From Sinomicrobium sp. (GTDB lineage: Bacteria > Bacteroidota > Bacteroidia > Flavobacteriales > Flavobacteriaceae): a DNA stretch of 64,000 nt. The translations under genes were made by a program, and so were the position numbers. How positions within the stretch are numbered: position 1 is the first letter of the stretch; each line of letters opens with the position of its first letter. The stretch spans positions 1-64,000 of the forward strand of contig JAJUFH010000005.1 of assembly GCA_029266035.1 (NCBI GenBank), given 5' to 3'. The notes under the pieces are model-generated. The model was not told where the DNA came from, searched no databases, and was given only the letters and a program-made list of their open reading frames with translations. Shown here piece after piece: positions 34,079 through 42,339 of this stretch.

Positions 34079-35314
34079 TACTTCTTTTAAAACCACAGTC
34101 GAATTATGTCCGCCGAATCCAAAGGCATTGCTCATGGCTACTTTGACTTCTTTGTGAAAAGCCTTGCCTGTTACGATATTAAATCTCGGGTCGATGGCTT
34201 CGTCCAATTGCTCCACATTGATGGTCGGTGGAACGATATTGTTGTTTATCGCTTTTACACACAAAATAGCTTCTATAGCTCCAGCGGCGCCGAGTAAATG
34301 TCCAGTCATGGATTTGGTTCCGCTGATGTGTAATTTTTCAGGAAAGCCAAAGGCCTTTTCCACTCCGTTTAGCTCCGCCAAATCTCCGAGTCCGGTAGAG
34401 GTAGCGTGAACATTGAGGTAGTCTACATCTTCAGGAGATAATCCGGCTTCCTGTAGAGCCAGTTGCATGGATTTTGCTGCTCCTATTCCTTCGGGGTGTG
34501 GTGAGGTCATATGGTAGGCATCGGAGGTCATTGCCGTACCTACTACTTCTGCATAGATTTTTGCTCCGCGTTTTTTGGCATGCTCGTATTCTTCCAATAC
34601 CAGTGCACCGGCACCCTCTCCCATCAAAAATCCGTCCCGGTCTTTGTCGAAAGGTCTACTTGCCTTTTCCGGATCGTCGTTGCGCTTAGACATGGCTTTT
34701 AAAGCTGAAAATCCGCCTATGGAAGCTGAGGTGATACCCGCTTCTGAACCTCCGGTGATAAAAGCCTTGGCCTTGCCGAGCTTGATGTAGTTGTAGGCAT
34801 CCATTATGGCAGTATTGGAAGTAGCACAGGCAGAAACGGGAGTGTAGCAAATACCCATCAATCCCAATTTCATAGAAATCATTCCAGAGGGCATATTGAC
34901 TAGCAATTTGGGAATAAAGAAAGGATTGAACCTAGGTTGTCGGTTACCTTCTACATAATTGGTTACCTCGGTCTCATAGGTTTCCATACCTCCTTGTCCA
35001 CTTCCCCAAATAACTCCTACGTCAAAAGGATCCATTTGGCTTATATCGAGCCCCGAATCCTTCCACGATTGTACCGCTGCATACATCGCGTATTGTGTAA
35101 AGAGATCACTCCTCTTGATGTCATTTCTGTCGAGTAGAGTTTGGGGTGCAAAATCACGGACCTCACAAGCGATCTGGGTTCTAAATTGTGAAGCATCAAA
35201 TCGGGTGATTTTTGAAGCACCGCTCTTCCCTGCCACACTGTTATTCCAAAAATCGTCTACGGTATGTCCCAAGGGAGTTACCGCTCCTAATCCTGTTATT
35301 ACAACTCTGGTCAT
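34076..35314 (-). CDS. fabF: 3-oxoacyl-[acyl-carrier-protein] synthase II (KASII)
   Basis: Condenses malonyl-ACP with acyl-ACP in fatty acid elongation. The start is taken at 35314, where the protein begins MTRVVITGLGAVTPLGHTVD (412 aa); the upstream open frame is AT-rich and not conserved in appearance. The nucleophile is C163 in PVSACATSNTA, and the two catalytic His lie in LNVHATSTGLGD and MTGHLLGAAGA. Everything is intact. It stands alone and not in a fab/acpP cluster, so it may be the main KASII or an additional copy. Confidence 0.93.
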   Translation of the reverse strand: MTRVVITGLGAVTPLGHTVDDFWNNSVAGKSGASKITRFDASQFRTQIACEVRDFAPQTLLDRNDIKRSDLFTQYAMYAAVQSWKDSGLDISQMDPFDVGVIWGSGQGGMETYETEVTNYVEGNRQPRFNPFFIPKLLVNMPSGMISMKLGLMGICYTPVSACATSNTAIMDAYNYIKLGKAKAFITGGSEAGITSASIGGFSALKAMSKRNDDPEKASRPFDKDRDGFLMGEGAGALVLEEYEHAKKRGAKIYAEVVGTAMTSDAYHMTSPHPEGIGAAKSMQLALQEAGLSPEDVDYLNVHATSTGLGDLAELNGVEKAFGFPEKLHISGTKSMTGHLLGAAGAIEAILCVKAINNNIVPPTINVEQLDEAIDPRFNIVTGKAFHKEVKVAMSNAFGFGGHNSTVVLKEV

Positions 35315-35569
35315 ATTTAGCTTGACTTTACTGATTTGCGCGCAAAGGTAATCCGTACAGTTGTAATTCAAGCAATAATACGGTAAAAACAGTTTTCTCC
35401 AACTTTTACTAAAGGGCATAGAACATCGCAAAGATTGTTGTATATTGCGGAAAGCCTTATACGTTAAAGAAATGTTAAAATAGCATTTTTACAGCTCGGA
35501 GTATACAAGATACCCGTGTATAAATCGTTATTAAAGGGACTAAACTTGTAATTCTAACTTATATCAATT

Positions 35570-36400
35570 ATGATCAATAAAGCAATAGCTCTATCCGTAT
35601 TGGTCGCGGTAGCATCCACTTCTTGTGTTTCAAAAAAGAAATATGTGGCGCTTGAAAATGACCTCAATAACACTAGGAGTGTTTTACAAAAAACAACAGT
35701 AGAAAAGGAAGCACTGGAAGATAAGTTTTCCAAAATAGAGTCGAGAGTGGCCGACTACAATGCCAAAATCAGCTCTCTCACGGCCGAAAACGATGAAAAG
35801 CTAGTACAGGTAGGCGATTTGGCAGTGATGTCAAACAATACTAAGAAAAAAATGCTGGAAACGCTTTCAAAGGTAGATCCCGCTGAACTGGCCAAGGCTC
35901 GTACTCTTGAAGATTCGATCAATATCGCTATTTCATACAATTTGAAGAAGTCTATTACAGATAATTCAAACAGTGAAGATATCGATATCAATGTAGACCA
36001 AACCGTGGTGATGATCTCCGTTTCCGACAAGCTATTGTTTAGAAGTGGTAGCTACCAAGTAAACAGCAAAGCTTACGGATTGTTGCAAAAACTTGCTGAT
36101 GTGATTAATTCAGAACCCAGTATGGAAGTTATGGTAGAAGGTCATACCGATTCGCAAAAGGTAAAGGAAGGCGCTTATATCAAAGACAACTGGGAGTTGA
36201 GTGTGCAGCGATCTACCGCTATTATCCGATTGTTGCAAGACAAGTACAAGGTAGATCCTAAACAGCTTATCGCCGCCGGTCGCGGAAGTACTATGCCTAT
36301 AGCGTCTAATGACACACCGGAAGACAGAGCCAAAAATAGGCGTACTCGTATCGTGATTATCCCAAATCTCGACAAGTTCTTTGCGCTTCTCGGATCGTAA
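35570..36400 (+). CDS. OmpA-family lipoprotein with coiled coil
   Basis: A 276 aa lipoprotein: the signal ends in V-A-S-T-S-C with Cys19. Residues 25-85 are a coiled coil with many K/E/L heptads (ENDLNNTRSVLQKTTVEKEAL and onward). An OmpA/MotB peptidoglycan-binding domain covers about 150-270 (KLLFRSGSYQVNSKAYGLLQ, MVEGHTDSQKVKEG, PEDRAKNRRTRIVI). It should bridge outer membrane and cell wall. It differs from the glycine-zipper OmpA protein at 6329. A GC-rich terminator follows. Confidence 0.92.
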   Translation: MINKAIALSVLVAVASTSCVSKKKYVALENDLNNTRSVLQKTTVEKEALEDKFSKIESRVADYNAKISSLTAENDEKLVQVGDLAVMSNNTKKKMLETLSKVDPAELAKARTLEDSINIAISYNLKKSITDNSNSEDIDINVDQTVVMISVSDKLLFRSGSYQVNSKAYGLLQKLADVINSEPSMEVMVEGHTDSQKVKEGAYIKDNWELSVQRSTAIIRLLQDKYKVDPKQLIAAGRGSTMPIASNDTPEDRAKNRRTRIVIIPNLDKFFALLGS

Positions 36401-36425
36401 ATACATCTCAAATATTTACAATACT

Positions 36426-36449
36426 ACCCGGATTTTTCCGGGTTTTTTT
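36426..36449 (+). terminator. Intrinsic terminator after OmpA lipoprotein
   Basis: ACCCGGA (36426-36432) and TCCGGGT (36437-36443) form a perfect stem with a 4-nt loop followed by TTTTTTT. A textbook intrinsic terminator, 25 bp after the stop codon. Confidence 0.92.
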
Positions 36450-36553
36450 ATGTGTATTATCGAGTACAACCTTTTTAGTTATTCTTAAAAAGTTTTTCTT
36501 TTCAGTTTTCCAACTTACATTTGCACTTCACAATCCCATCAAAATTAGTTTTT

Positions 36554-37834
36554 ATGCAATTGCAACTGGAATCGGTATTTGAATGGAGTCGTAAATTTTA
36601 TAATTTTGCCATTGAACAAGGAGTTTCAGAAGGACTCGCAAAACACTTAAATTTATGGGTGAATATACTGGTACTGTGTTTTGTAATATTTCTAATCGAT
36701 CGATTACTCAAATTAATTATAATCAAGTCGTTTGATGTCTTTTCGGTAAAGACTAAGACAACTTTCGACGATTTTCTGGTGCAGAGTAATTTTCCAAAAT
36801 ACATTGCACATATCATTCCTCTTATCCTTATCATTAAACTCATTCCTATTATATTCACTGATTTCCAAGGATGGAAGGTTTTCTTCTTGAAACTCACCGA
36901 CCTCTATATCGCCGTTCTTACTGTATGGCTGATTAGGAGTCTACTTCGCTCCATGAAAAACTACCTGCTTACCAAAGAAGCGTACAAAGACAAACCTTTG
37001 GACAGTTTTTTACAGGTGTTTATGATCTTTACTTGGATTATAGCCGGTATTTATATTTTTACCATGCTCACCGACAAAGACCCTATGGCCTTTATTACCG
37101 CTCTGGGAGCTGCTTCTGCCGTTATTCTACTCATCTTTAAAGATTCTATCTTGGGGTTTGTAGCAAGTATACAGGTAGCTGCCAACGATATGGTGCGTAT
37201 AGGTGACTGGATTACCGTGGAAAAATACGGTGCAGATGGAGATGTGATGGAGATCAATCTCGCTACGGTAAAGGTGAGTAATTTTGACAAAACCATCACC
37301 ACCATCCCTACTTATGCCCTCATTTCAGATTCTTTTAAAAACTGGAGAGGGATGCAGGAAAGCGGAGGACGAAGGATTAAAAGATCAATCTATATTGCCG
37401 TAAACAGCATAAAATATCTGTCTGAACAAAATGTGGAAAACTTGAAAAGAATTCAGCTTGTAGCTGCCTACCTCGATCACAGACAAAAAGATATTAGTAA
37501 GTACAACACCGACAATCAGGCCGATAAAAGTTTGCTGATCAATGGAAGAAACCAAACTAACTTGGGGGTTTTTAGAAAGTATGCTGACTCTTATATAAAA
37601 AATCACCCGGCCGTCAATAAAGATATGTCCATTATGGTTCGCCACCTCGCTCCCACTCCCCAAGGGATTCCCCTGGAAATCTATATGTTTTCAAGCGACA
37701 GGCGTTGGGCCAATTACGAGCATATCATGGCCGATATTTTTGAGCATCTTCTCGCGGCAGTAAAGTATTTCGATCTCGAAGTATACGAAGCTCCCAGCGG
37801 CAAGGATTTGAAAAGACTGTCGCCCGAAAAATAA
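36554..37834 (+). CDS. MscS-family mechanosensitive ion channel
   Basis: A 426 aa inner membrane channel that opens under membrane tension to release osmolytes. Start taken at the ATG at 36554 (MQLQLESVFEWSRK); an upstream TTG at 36521 is less likely. Four to five transmembrane helices lie in 1-190, with the pore helix AFITALGAASAVILLIFKDSILGFVASIQ near 175-200. The beta domain follows with DMVRIGDWITVEKYGADGDV and VSNFDKTITTIPTYALISDSFKNW. The C-terminal domain (230-426) matches the larger YbdG-like branch of the family. The gene converges with menD, with a 6-bp gap. Confidence 0.92.
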   Translation: MQLQLESVFEWSRKFYNFAIEQGVSEGLAKHLNLWVNILVLCFVIFLIDRLLKLIIIKSFDVFSVKTKTTFDDFLVQSNFPKYIAHIIPLILIIKLIPIIFTDFQGWKVFFLKLTDLYIAVLTVWLIRSLLRSMKNYLLTKEAYKDKPLDSFLQVFMIFTWIIAGIYIFTMLTDKDPMAFITALGAASAVILLIFKDSILGFVASIQVAANDMVRIGDWITVEKYGADGDVMEINLATVKVSNFDKTITTIPTYALISDSFKNWRGMQESGGRRIKRSIYIAVNSIKYLSEQNVENLKRIQLVAAYLDHRQKDISKYNTDNQADKSLLINGRNQTNLGVFRKYADSYIKNHPAVNKDMSIMVRHLAPTPQGIPLEIYMFSSDRRWANYEHIMADIFEHLLAAVKYFDLEVYEAPSGKDLKRLSPEK

Positions 37835-37840
37835 GAGAGA

Positions 37841-39511
37841 CTACTTCAAGTTCTTAAAATAATCGGTCAGAACCACATCGTTTACGGTTCGAGGTGTAAA
37901 GACTTCCAGCAATTTCGGCTGTCCAGTGGGTTCGTAAAATTCGTTGAGTGCCAACTTCAATTCGTCTTCGTTCGAAACCGCAGTATATCCTATGCCGTAC
38001 ATCTTACACAGGTGTTCGGCAGTGAGTTGATGAACAGTTTCGAAATAGGTGTCAAAATTGGGCGTATTCTTATGTCCAGGCAATATGCGAAATATACCGC
38101 CGCCGCCATTGTTTACCAGTACAATTCGGAAATCTTCTTTTATATATCGATTCCACAGCGCGTTGCTGTCGTAAAAAAAGCTTAGATCTCCGGTTATCAA
38201 GGTAGTGGGGATCGATGTCTTTACCGAAGCCCCTATTGCGGTAGACGTACTGCCATCGATGCCACTGGTTCCGCGATTGCAGTATATCTGCCAGCCTGGT
38301 TTCATTTTAAACAATTGGGAATACCTGATGGTAGCGCTATTGCTCAGGTGCAAAACCCTCGGTTCTGGCATGCTGGCAAAAACACTTTCGTACACCTTCA
38401 TATCGGAAAATGGCTGTTGATTCACATATTTATTGTGGTACAGCTCTCTGCTGTCCCTCTCCCTTCTCCAATAGCTTGCATAGTCTCCTTCTCCTCTTGT
38501 CAAAACCGGCATTATTCTGTCAAAAAAAGTATCCGGATCTTCCTTGAAATGATGGGTGAGACAAAAATAGGTGTCGTAGGCTTTTTTAGAATCTATGTGA
38601 TAATGCCATTTCGGACTGTACTTTCGGAGAAAGGCCTTGATTTTTTTAGATACGATCAATCCGCCAAAAGTGAGTAAGAGATCAGGACGAAGTTTTTCCA
38701 ACTCCTCCTCTATCTGTTCTACAGGAGCGATAATCTTGTCTATTCCCGGAAAAAAATCAGGGTGGTGAAGGTTGGAGGTCGTCTCGGTAAACACTAGTAC
38801 AGAAGGGTCGTCCGCCAGTTGGTCGAGCTGGTATTGCGATATGCTTTTGGGGGCATTGACTCCTACCAGTATCAGCTTCCTATTGGCATTATTCCATCGT
38901 TCGATAAAAATATCTGTCTCTTTTTCATCCTCTGTTTTGTCCGATGTAAAATAAAGCTCTTCTGCCAAAACTTCTACTTCAGGAGTTTCTACCATCTCGT
39001 ACAGGGGTTCTTCAAAGGGAACATTGATGTGTACAGGTCCTCTCTCCTTTTCAGCAATGTGCAGCGCCCGTTGTATCTCACCGGCATTATAACGGTCTTC
39101 ATCCTCGCGAAGATTGGCCGAATACAATATGTGATTGGCATATACATTCTCCTGTCTTATGGTTTGCCCGTCGCCGATATCGATTTTTGAAGTCGGACGA
39201 TCGGCAGAGATAACCACAAGAGGAATATCGCTGTAATAAGCCTCGCAAACCGCGGGATAATAGTTGAGTAAAGCCGATCCGGAGGTACACACCAAAGCCG
39301 TCGGGCATCCAGACTCACGGGCCATACCCAGTGCAAAAAAAGCAGCACACCTCTCGTCTACTATACTGTAACAACTAAAAAAATCGTCGTGTGTAAAACC
39401 TATGGTCAAAGGCGCATTTCTGGAACCTGGCGATATGACAATATCTCGAATCTGACTTTTTTTACACCATTGTAAAATATATTGAGCGAGAGGTATTTTT
39501 GGGTATATCAT
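37841..39511 (-). CDS. menD: 2-succinyl-5-enolpyruvyl-6-hydroxy-3-cyclohexene-1-carboxylate synthase
   Basis: ThDP enzyme of menaquinone synthesis joining isochorismate to the 2-oxoglutarate-derived succinyl semialdehyde unit. The N-terminal IVISPGSRNAPLT and the VDERCAAFFALGMARESG segments are hallmark MenD sequences, with the catalytic E in the VDER motif. The ThDP/Mg motif GDLSFFYDSNALW...VNNGGGGIF lies near residues 445-490. At 556 aa it is full length. It is the last gene of a thioesterase-menF-menD group, though a 97-bp gap separates it from menF. Confidence 0.96.
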   Translation of the reverse strand: MIYPKIPLAQYILQWCKKSQIRDIVISPGSRNAPLTIGFTHDDFFSCYSIVDERCAAFFALGMARESGCPTALVCTSGSALLNYYPAVCEAYYSDIPLVVISADRPTSKIDIGDGQTIRQENVYANHILYSANLREDEDRYNAGEIQRALHIAEKERGPVHINVPFEEPLYEMVETPEVEVLAEELYFTSDKTEDEKETDIFIERWNNANRKLILVGVNAPKSISQYQLDQLADDPSVLVFTETTSNLHHPDFFPGIDKIIAPVEQIEEELEKLRPDLLLTFGGLIVSKKIKAFLRKYSPKWHYHIDSKKAYDTYFCLTHHFKEDPDTFFDRIMPVLTRGEGDYASYWRRERDSRELYHNKYVNQQPFSDMKVYESVFASMPEPRVLHLSNSATIRYSQLFKMKPGWQIYCNRGTSGIDGSTSTAIGASVKTSIPTTLITGDLSFFYDSNALWNRYIKEDFRIVLVNNGGGGIFRILPGHKNTPNFDTYFETVHQLTAEHLCKMYGIGYTAVSNEDELKLALNEFYEPTGQPKLLEVFTPRTVNDVVLTDYFKNLK

Positions 39512-39608
39512 TTTTAGTGTTTCTTAAACTACCACAAAAGTAAAGCTCATGTGGTGAAGTAGCAAGCAATCTGTTTAAATATGGCAGTCTATAAGCTGAC
39601 AGACCAAC

Positions 39609-40745
39609 TTATAGCAATACCTTTCTCATCGTCTCCAGCTTGTTTACGGTTTCCTGCCATTCAGCCTCTGCATCAGATTCGGCTGTAATGCCCCCACCTA
39701 CATACAAGACTGCTTCGTCTTTAGTAAACTGCATACACCTCAAGTTGACATAAAGCGCTGAATTCTCGTCGATTTTCAAACCTTCAGAAACAAGACTACT
39801 CATATTCAGCTCACCGAGAAATCCGGAGTAATAAGTTCGCCTATACCCTTCGTGCTCACAGATAAACTGCAGGGCTTTTTCTCTTGGAAATCCGCATATA
39901 GCTGGAGTAGGGTGAATTCCGTGAAGCAAGGACTCCAGCTGTTCGCTTTTAAAATCACTGCCCAGTTCGGCTTCTATATCCGTTTTGATATGCAGTAAAT
40001 TTCCAGCTTTCTGAGTACTAGCCGGACTTATCTTTAAACGGTTTACTTTATACTTTAAACTTTCTACTATGGCATCGGTAACCAGCTGTTGTTCCCATAT
40101 TTCCTTGCTTCCCCATACAGCCTCCTGTCCTTCTACAAATTTCTGGGTGCCTGCAAGAGCCATAGTATATAGGTGGTTGTCTCTGATATGAAGCAAAACC
40201 TCGGGGGTAGCTCCAAACCACAATCCCACCTTGGGGTGGTACCAGATATAGCAAAAAGCATCTCGATACATATTCAACAAACGCTTAAACACACTTATTG
40301 CATCCTTTTGATTTACTGGTATTTGCTTTTTTCTAGATAGTACTACCTTTTCCAGTTTGCCAATTTTTATGGCGGCAATACCTTCTTCTACCAATTTTAT
40401 GTGTTGTTCTTTGGCTGTAGAATTCCCCTCGAGCTTCTCCAGAGATTTATTATCTTCCACACCCTCCCTTATCGCAGTATACGAGCTGTGCAAAACCTCC
40501 GAGCTTGTCGCACTGTCAGATACAGGAATCAATACAGTATCACCTGATTGGTTGAAAGGTGAAAAGACAAATCCGTGTTCGGAATAATCCTCCACTATAT
40601 GCAGGTTGTCGTCTTTCTGAAGTACAGCGTACAACTCCCCTTCTCTTTGTTTAGACAGCGGTGGTTTTCTATACGCTACAAACGGCAGTTGTTTCTCGTA
40701 TTGCAGCCGGAGTTTGTAAAAAAAATCATTTTCAGATACCCTCAT
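39609..40745 (-). CDS. menF: Isochorismate synthase
   Basis: Isomerises chorismate to isochorismate with Mg2+. At 378 aa it is a short chorismate-binding enzyme. Motifs include KLEKVVLSRKKQI, FGATPEVLLHI, the LYTMALAGTQ segment with the A-G-T that binds the ring, HGIHPTPAICGFPREKA and YVNLRCMQF with the late Mg ligand E near GGGITAESDAEAEW. With menD and a hotdog thioesterase nearby, a menaquinone role is much more likely than a siderophore (EntC) role. Confidence 0.92.
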   Translation of the reverse strand: MRVSENDFFYKLRLQYEKQLPFVAYRKPPLSKQREGELYAVLQKDDNLHIVEDYSEHGFVFSPFNQSGDTVLIPVSDSATSSEVLHSSYTAIREGVEDNKSLEKLEGNSTAKEQHIKLVEEGIAAIKIGKLEKVVLSRKKQIPVNQKDAISVFKRLLNMYRDAFCYIWYHPKVGLWFGATPEVLLHIRDNHLYTMALAGTQKFVEGQEAVWGSKEIWEQQLVTDAIVESLKYKVNRLKISPASTQKAGNLLHIKTDIEAELGSDFKSEQLESLLHGIHPTPAICGFPREKALQFICEHEGYRRTYYSGFLGELNMSSLVSEGLKIDENSALYVNLRCMQFTKDEAVLYVGGGITAESDAEAEWQETVNKLETMRKVLL

Positions 40746-40761
40746 AATTTACACTATCACA

Positions 40762-41184
40762 TTAACTCATCCTCGCTAGGGCTATAGTGGTAAGTTTGCA
40801 TACCGAAACGAGATTGTCATCATCATCTCTGAGCATTATTTGCCACAACTGTGTAGTTTTCCCTTTGTGTAATACAGTGGCACGGGCATATACTTTACCC
40901 GATGCGACACTCTTTACATGATTGGCCGAAATTTCGATTCCTCTGATTAAAAAATTGCTGGTGTCGAGAAACACAAAACAGGCCGCACTGCCTACACTCT
41001 CTGCCAGAGCCACCATAGCTCCGCCGTGCAGTACGCCGTCGGGTTGATGTACCCTGCTGTTTACCGGCATACTGGCCTCTAAATAGTCTTCTCCCACATC
41101 GGTATAAGTGATGTTGAGCGTCTCCATAAGCGTACCGCTACATATAGCGTTGCAGCGATCCAGTATATACTGTTTGTTTTCCAT
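40762..41184 (-). CDS. Hotdog thioesterase, probable DHNA-CoA hydrolase
   Basis: A 140 aa PaaI/YbgC-like hotdog-fold thioesterase. The signature LHGGAMVALAESVGSAA (about 54-70) holds the catalytic acid E in the ALAES turn, and VHQPDGVLHGG precedes it. The start is 16 bp before menF, so they probably share a transcript. In menaquinone synthesis this fold hydrolyses 1,4-dihydroxy-2-naphthoyl-CoA (MenI role); context supports this, but a general acyl-CoA thioesterase is possible. Confidence 0.8.
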   Translation of the reverse strand: MENKQYILDRCNAICSGTLMETLNITYTDVGEDYLEASMPVNSRVHQPDGVLHGGAMVALAESVGSAACFVFLDTSNFLIRGIEISANHVKSVASGKVYARATVLHKGKTTQLWQIMLRDDDDNLVSVCKLTTIALARMS

Positions 41185-41254
41185 TCCGCAAGTATTTCAA
41201 TGGGTAAAAATACGAAAGAAAGCAGGAAAGCCGAAGTTTACAGGCTATCAGAAA

Positions 41255-41316
41255 TAAAAAAAGCGCAGCACCAAATCGAAATGGTCTTTTAAAACCATAA
41301 GGTAAAATGCTGTGCT
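41255..41316 (-). terminator. Terminator after the esterase lipoprotein
   Basis: On the minus strand AGCACAGCA (plus-strand arm 41308-41316) pairs with TGCTGCGCT (41262-41270, one A-C mismatch) across an inner ATGGTTTTAAAAGACCAT hairpin. A T run follows (plus-strand A run 41255-41262). Confidence 0.65.
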
Positions 41317-41334
41317 ATAGCTTTTTTGTAGTGC

Positions 41335-42246
41335 TTATTGGTCTCCGTACAAAATACGAACCGCTGAGGGGATTGCAGGACGAAAATCGTGTGCAGCGCC
41401 GGGAACAACATCCAAAGTCCACGCAAAGGGACTCCCTTTATCAGCAGCTATCTGCTCAGAAGTATGGAAAAAGTACTGTCCTCTTTCGTAGCGATTGAGT
41501 CCTTGTTCGTCTACAATATCATTGTGTCTCAATCCCGCACTGTCGGGATCCACATCGTTCTCTCCTATCTGAATAATCATTTCTTTGGAAAAATAATCTT
41601 CCGGAGCCACTCGTGTTATTGGACTTCCGCCAATACCATAAGGGAATGCAATACTTTCGTCCGGTACTGAATACCAACCAGCAGAAGATGCAATAAGTTT
41701 TCTCACTCTCGCTTCGGGTACAGACATGATAAATCGGTGTCCGAACTGAGCTCCGGCAGAATGGGCAAACATATCGTAGGTTTCTGCATGGCTACCAGTT
41801 CGCAATTTAATCTCGTCAAATAGGGGTTCTATAATCGAAAAAGCCCACTTAGAGCTGGCATTCAGGCCGCTTGGTGATGGATTATTACCGTTGGAAAACA
41901 TATTTCCCATATTGTATCCACTCCCTCCCGGGTAAAATTCCTCCGAAAATTCGGGAGCCACGATGATAACTTTTTCAGACTTGGCCGTAGCCGTCCAAGC
42001 ATCTCTGTACTCATCCCCATTTCTCGACGAACCGTGCATGACAAAAAGTACAGGCATATTTGCAACATCTCCTTCCGGAATATAGTAATACACACGTACA
42101 GGAGCATCGCTCAATGGAGCGTATCCGGTATAGCTAAAACTTCCCGCCCCGGAAAGGAGCTCGTTATCGTCTAATGGTGCTGCATCGTTATTGTCACATC
42201 CCCACAACACTACAGCGGTCAGTAGAGCAACTAAAATGTTTTTCAT
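41335..42246 (-). CDS. Alpha/beta-hydrolase lipoprotein (esterase/depolymerase-like)
   Basis: A 303 aa lipoprotein with lipobox at Cys17 (V-V-L-W-G-C). The body is an alpha/beta hydrolase: VLFVMHGSSRNGDEY (oxyanion HG at 71-72), VIIVAPEFSEEFYPGG and the nucleophile S163 in the DMFAHSAGAQFGHRF elbow (A-H-S-A-G in place of G-x-S-x-G). The late GAAHDFRP offers the catalytic His. It resembles secreted feruloyl-esterase and PHB-depolymerase-like proteins. The substrate is unknown. It is a single gene facing the regulator at 42340, also on the minus strand. Confidence 0.72.
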   Translation of the reverse strand: MKNILVALLTAVVLWGCDNNDAAPLDDNELLSGAGSFSYTGYAPLSDAPVRVYYYIPEGDVANMPVLFVMHGSSRNGDEYRDAWTATAKSEKVIIVAPEFSEEFYPGGSGYNMGNMFSNGNNPSPSGLNASSKWAFSIIEPLFDEIKLRTGSHAETYDMFAHSAGAQFGHRFIMSVPEARVRKLIASSAGWYSVPDESIAFPYGIGGSPITRVAPEDYFSKEMIIQIGENDVDPDSAGLRHNDIVDEQGLNRYERGQYFFHTSEQIAADKGSPFAWTLDVVPGAAHDFRPAIPSAVRILYGDQ

Positions 42247-42339
42247 AGCTTATGAAATTAAACGTGTAAATTTACGGTACAGGTACCGCCCAAAAGCATA
42301 CCTGTACTGCTCATCTCTGCATACCAGTAGTGTTCCTTA

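Noticed and set aside
39609-40745. Siderophore isochorismate synthase (EntC)
   Set aside because: It is flanked by menD and a hotdog thioesterase, with no NRPS or dihydroxybenzoate genes, so menaquinone synthesis is the simpler reading.
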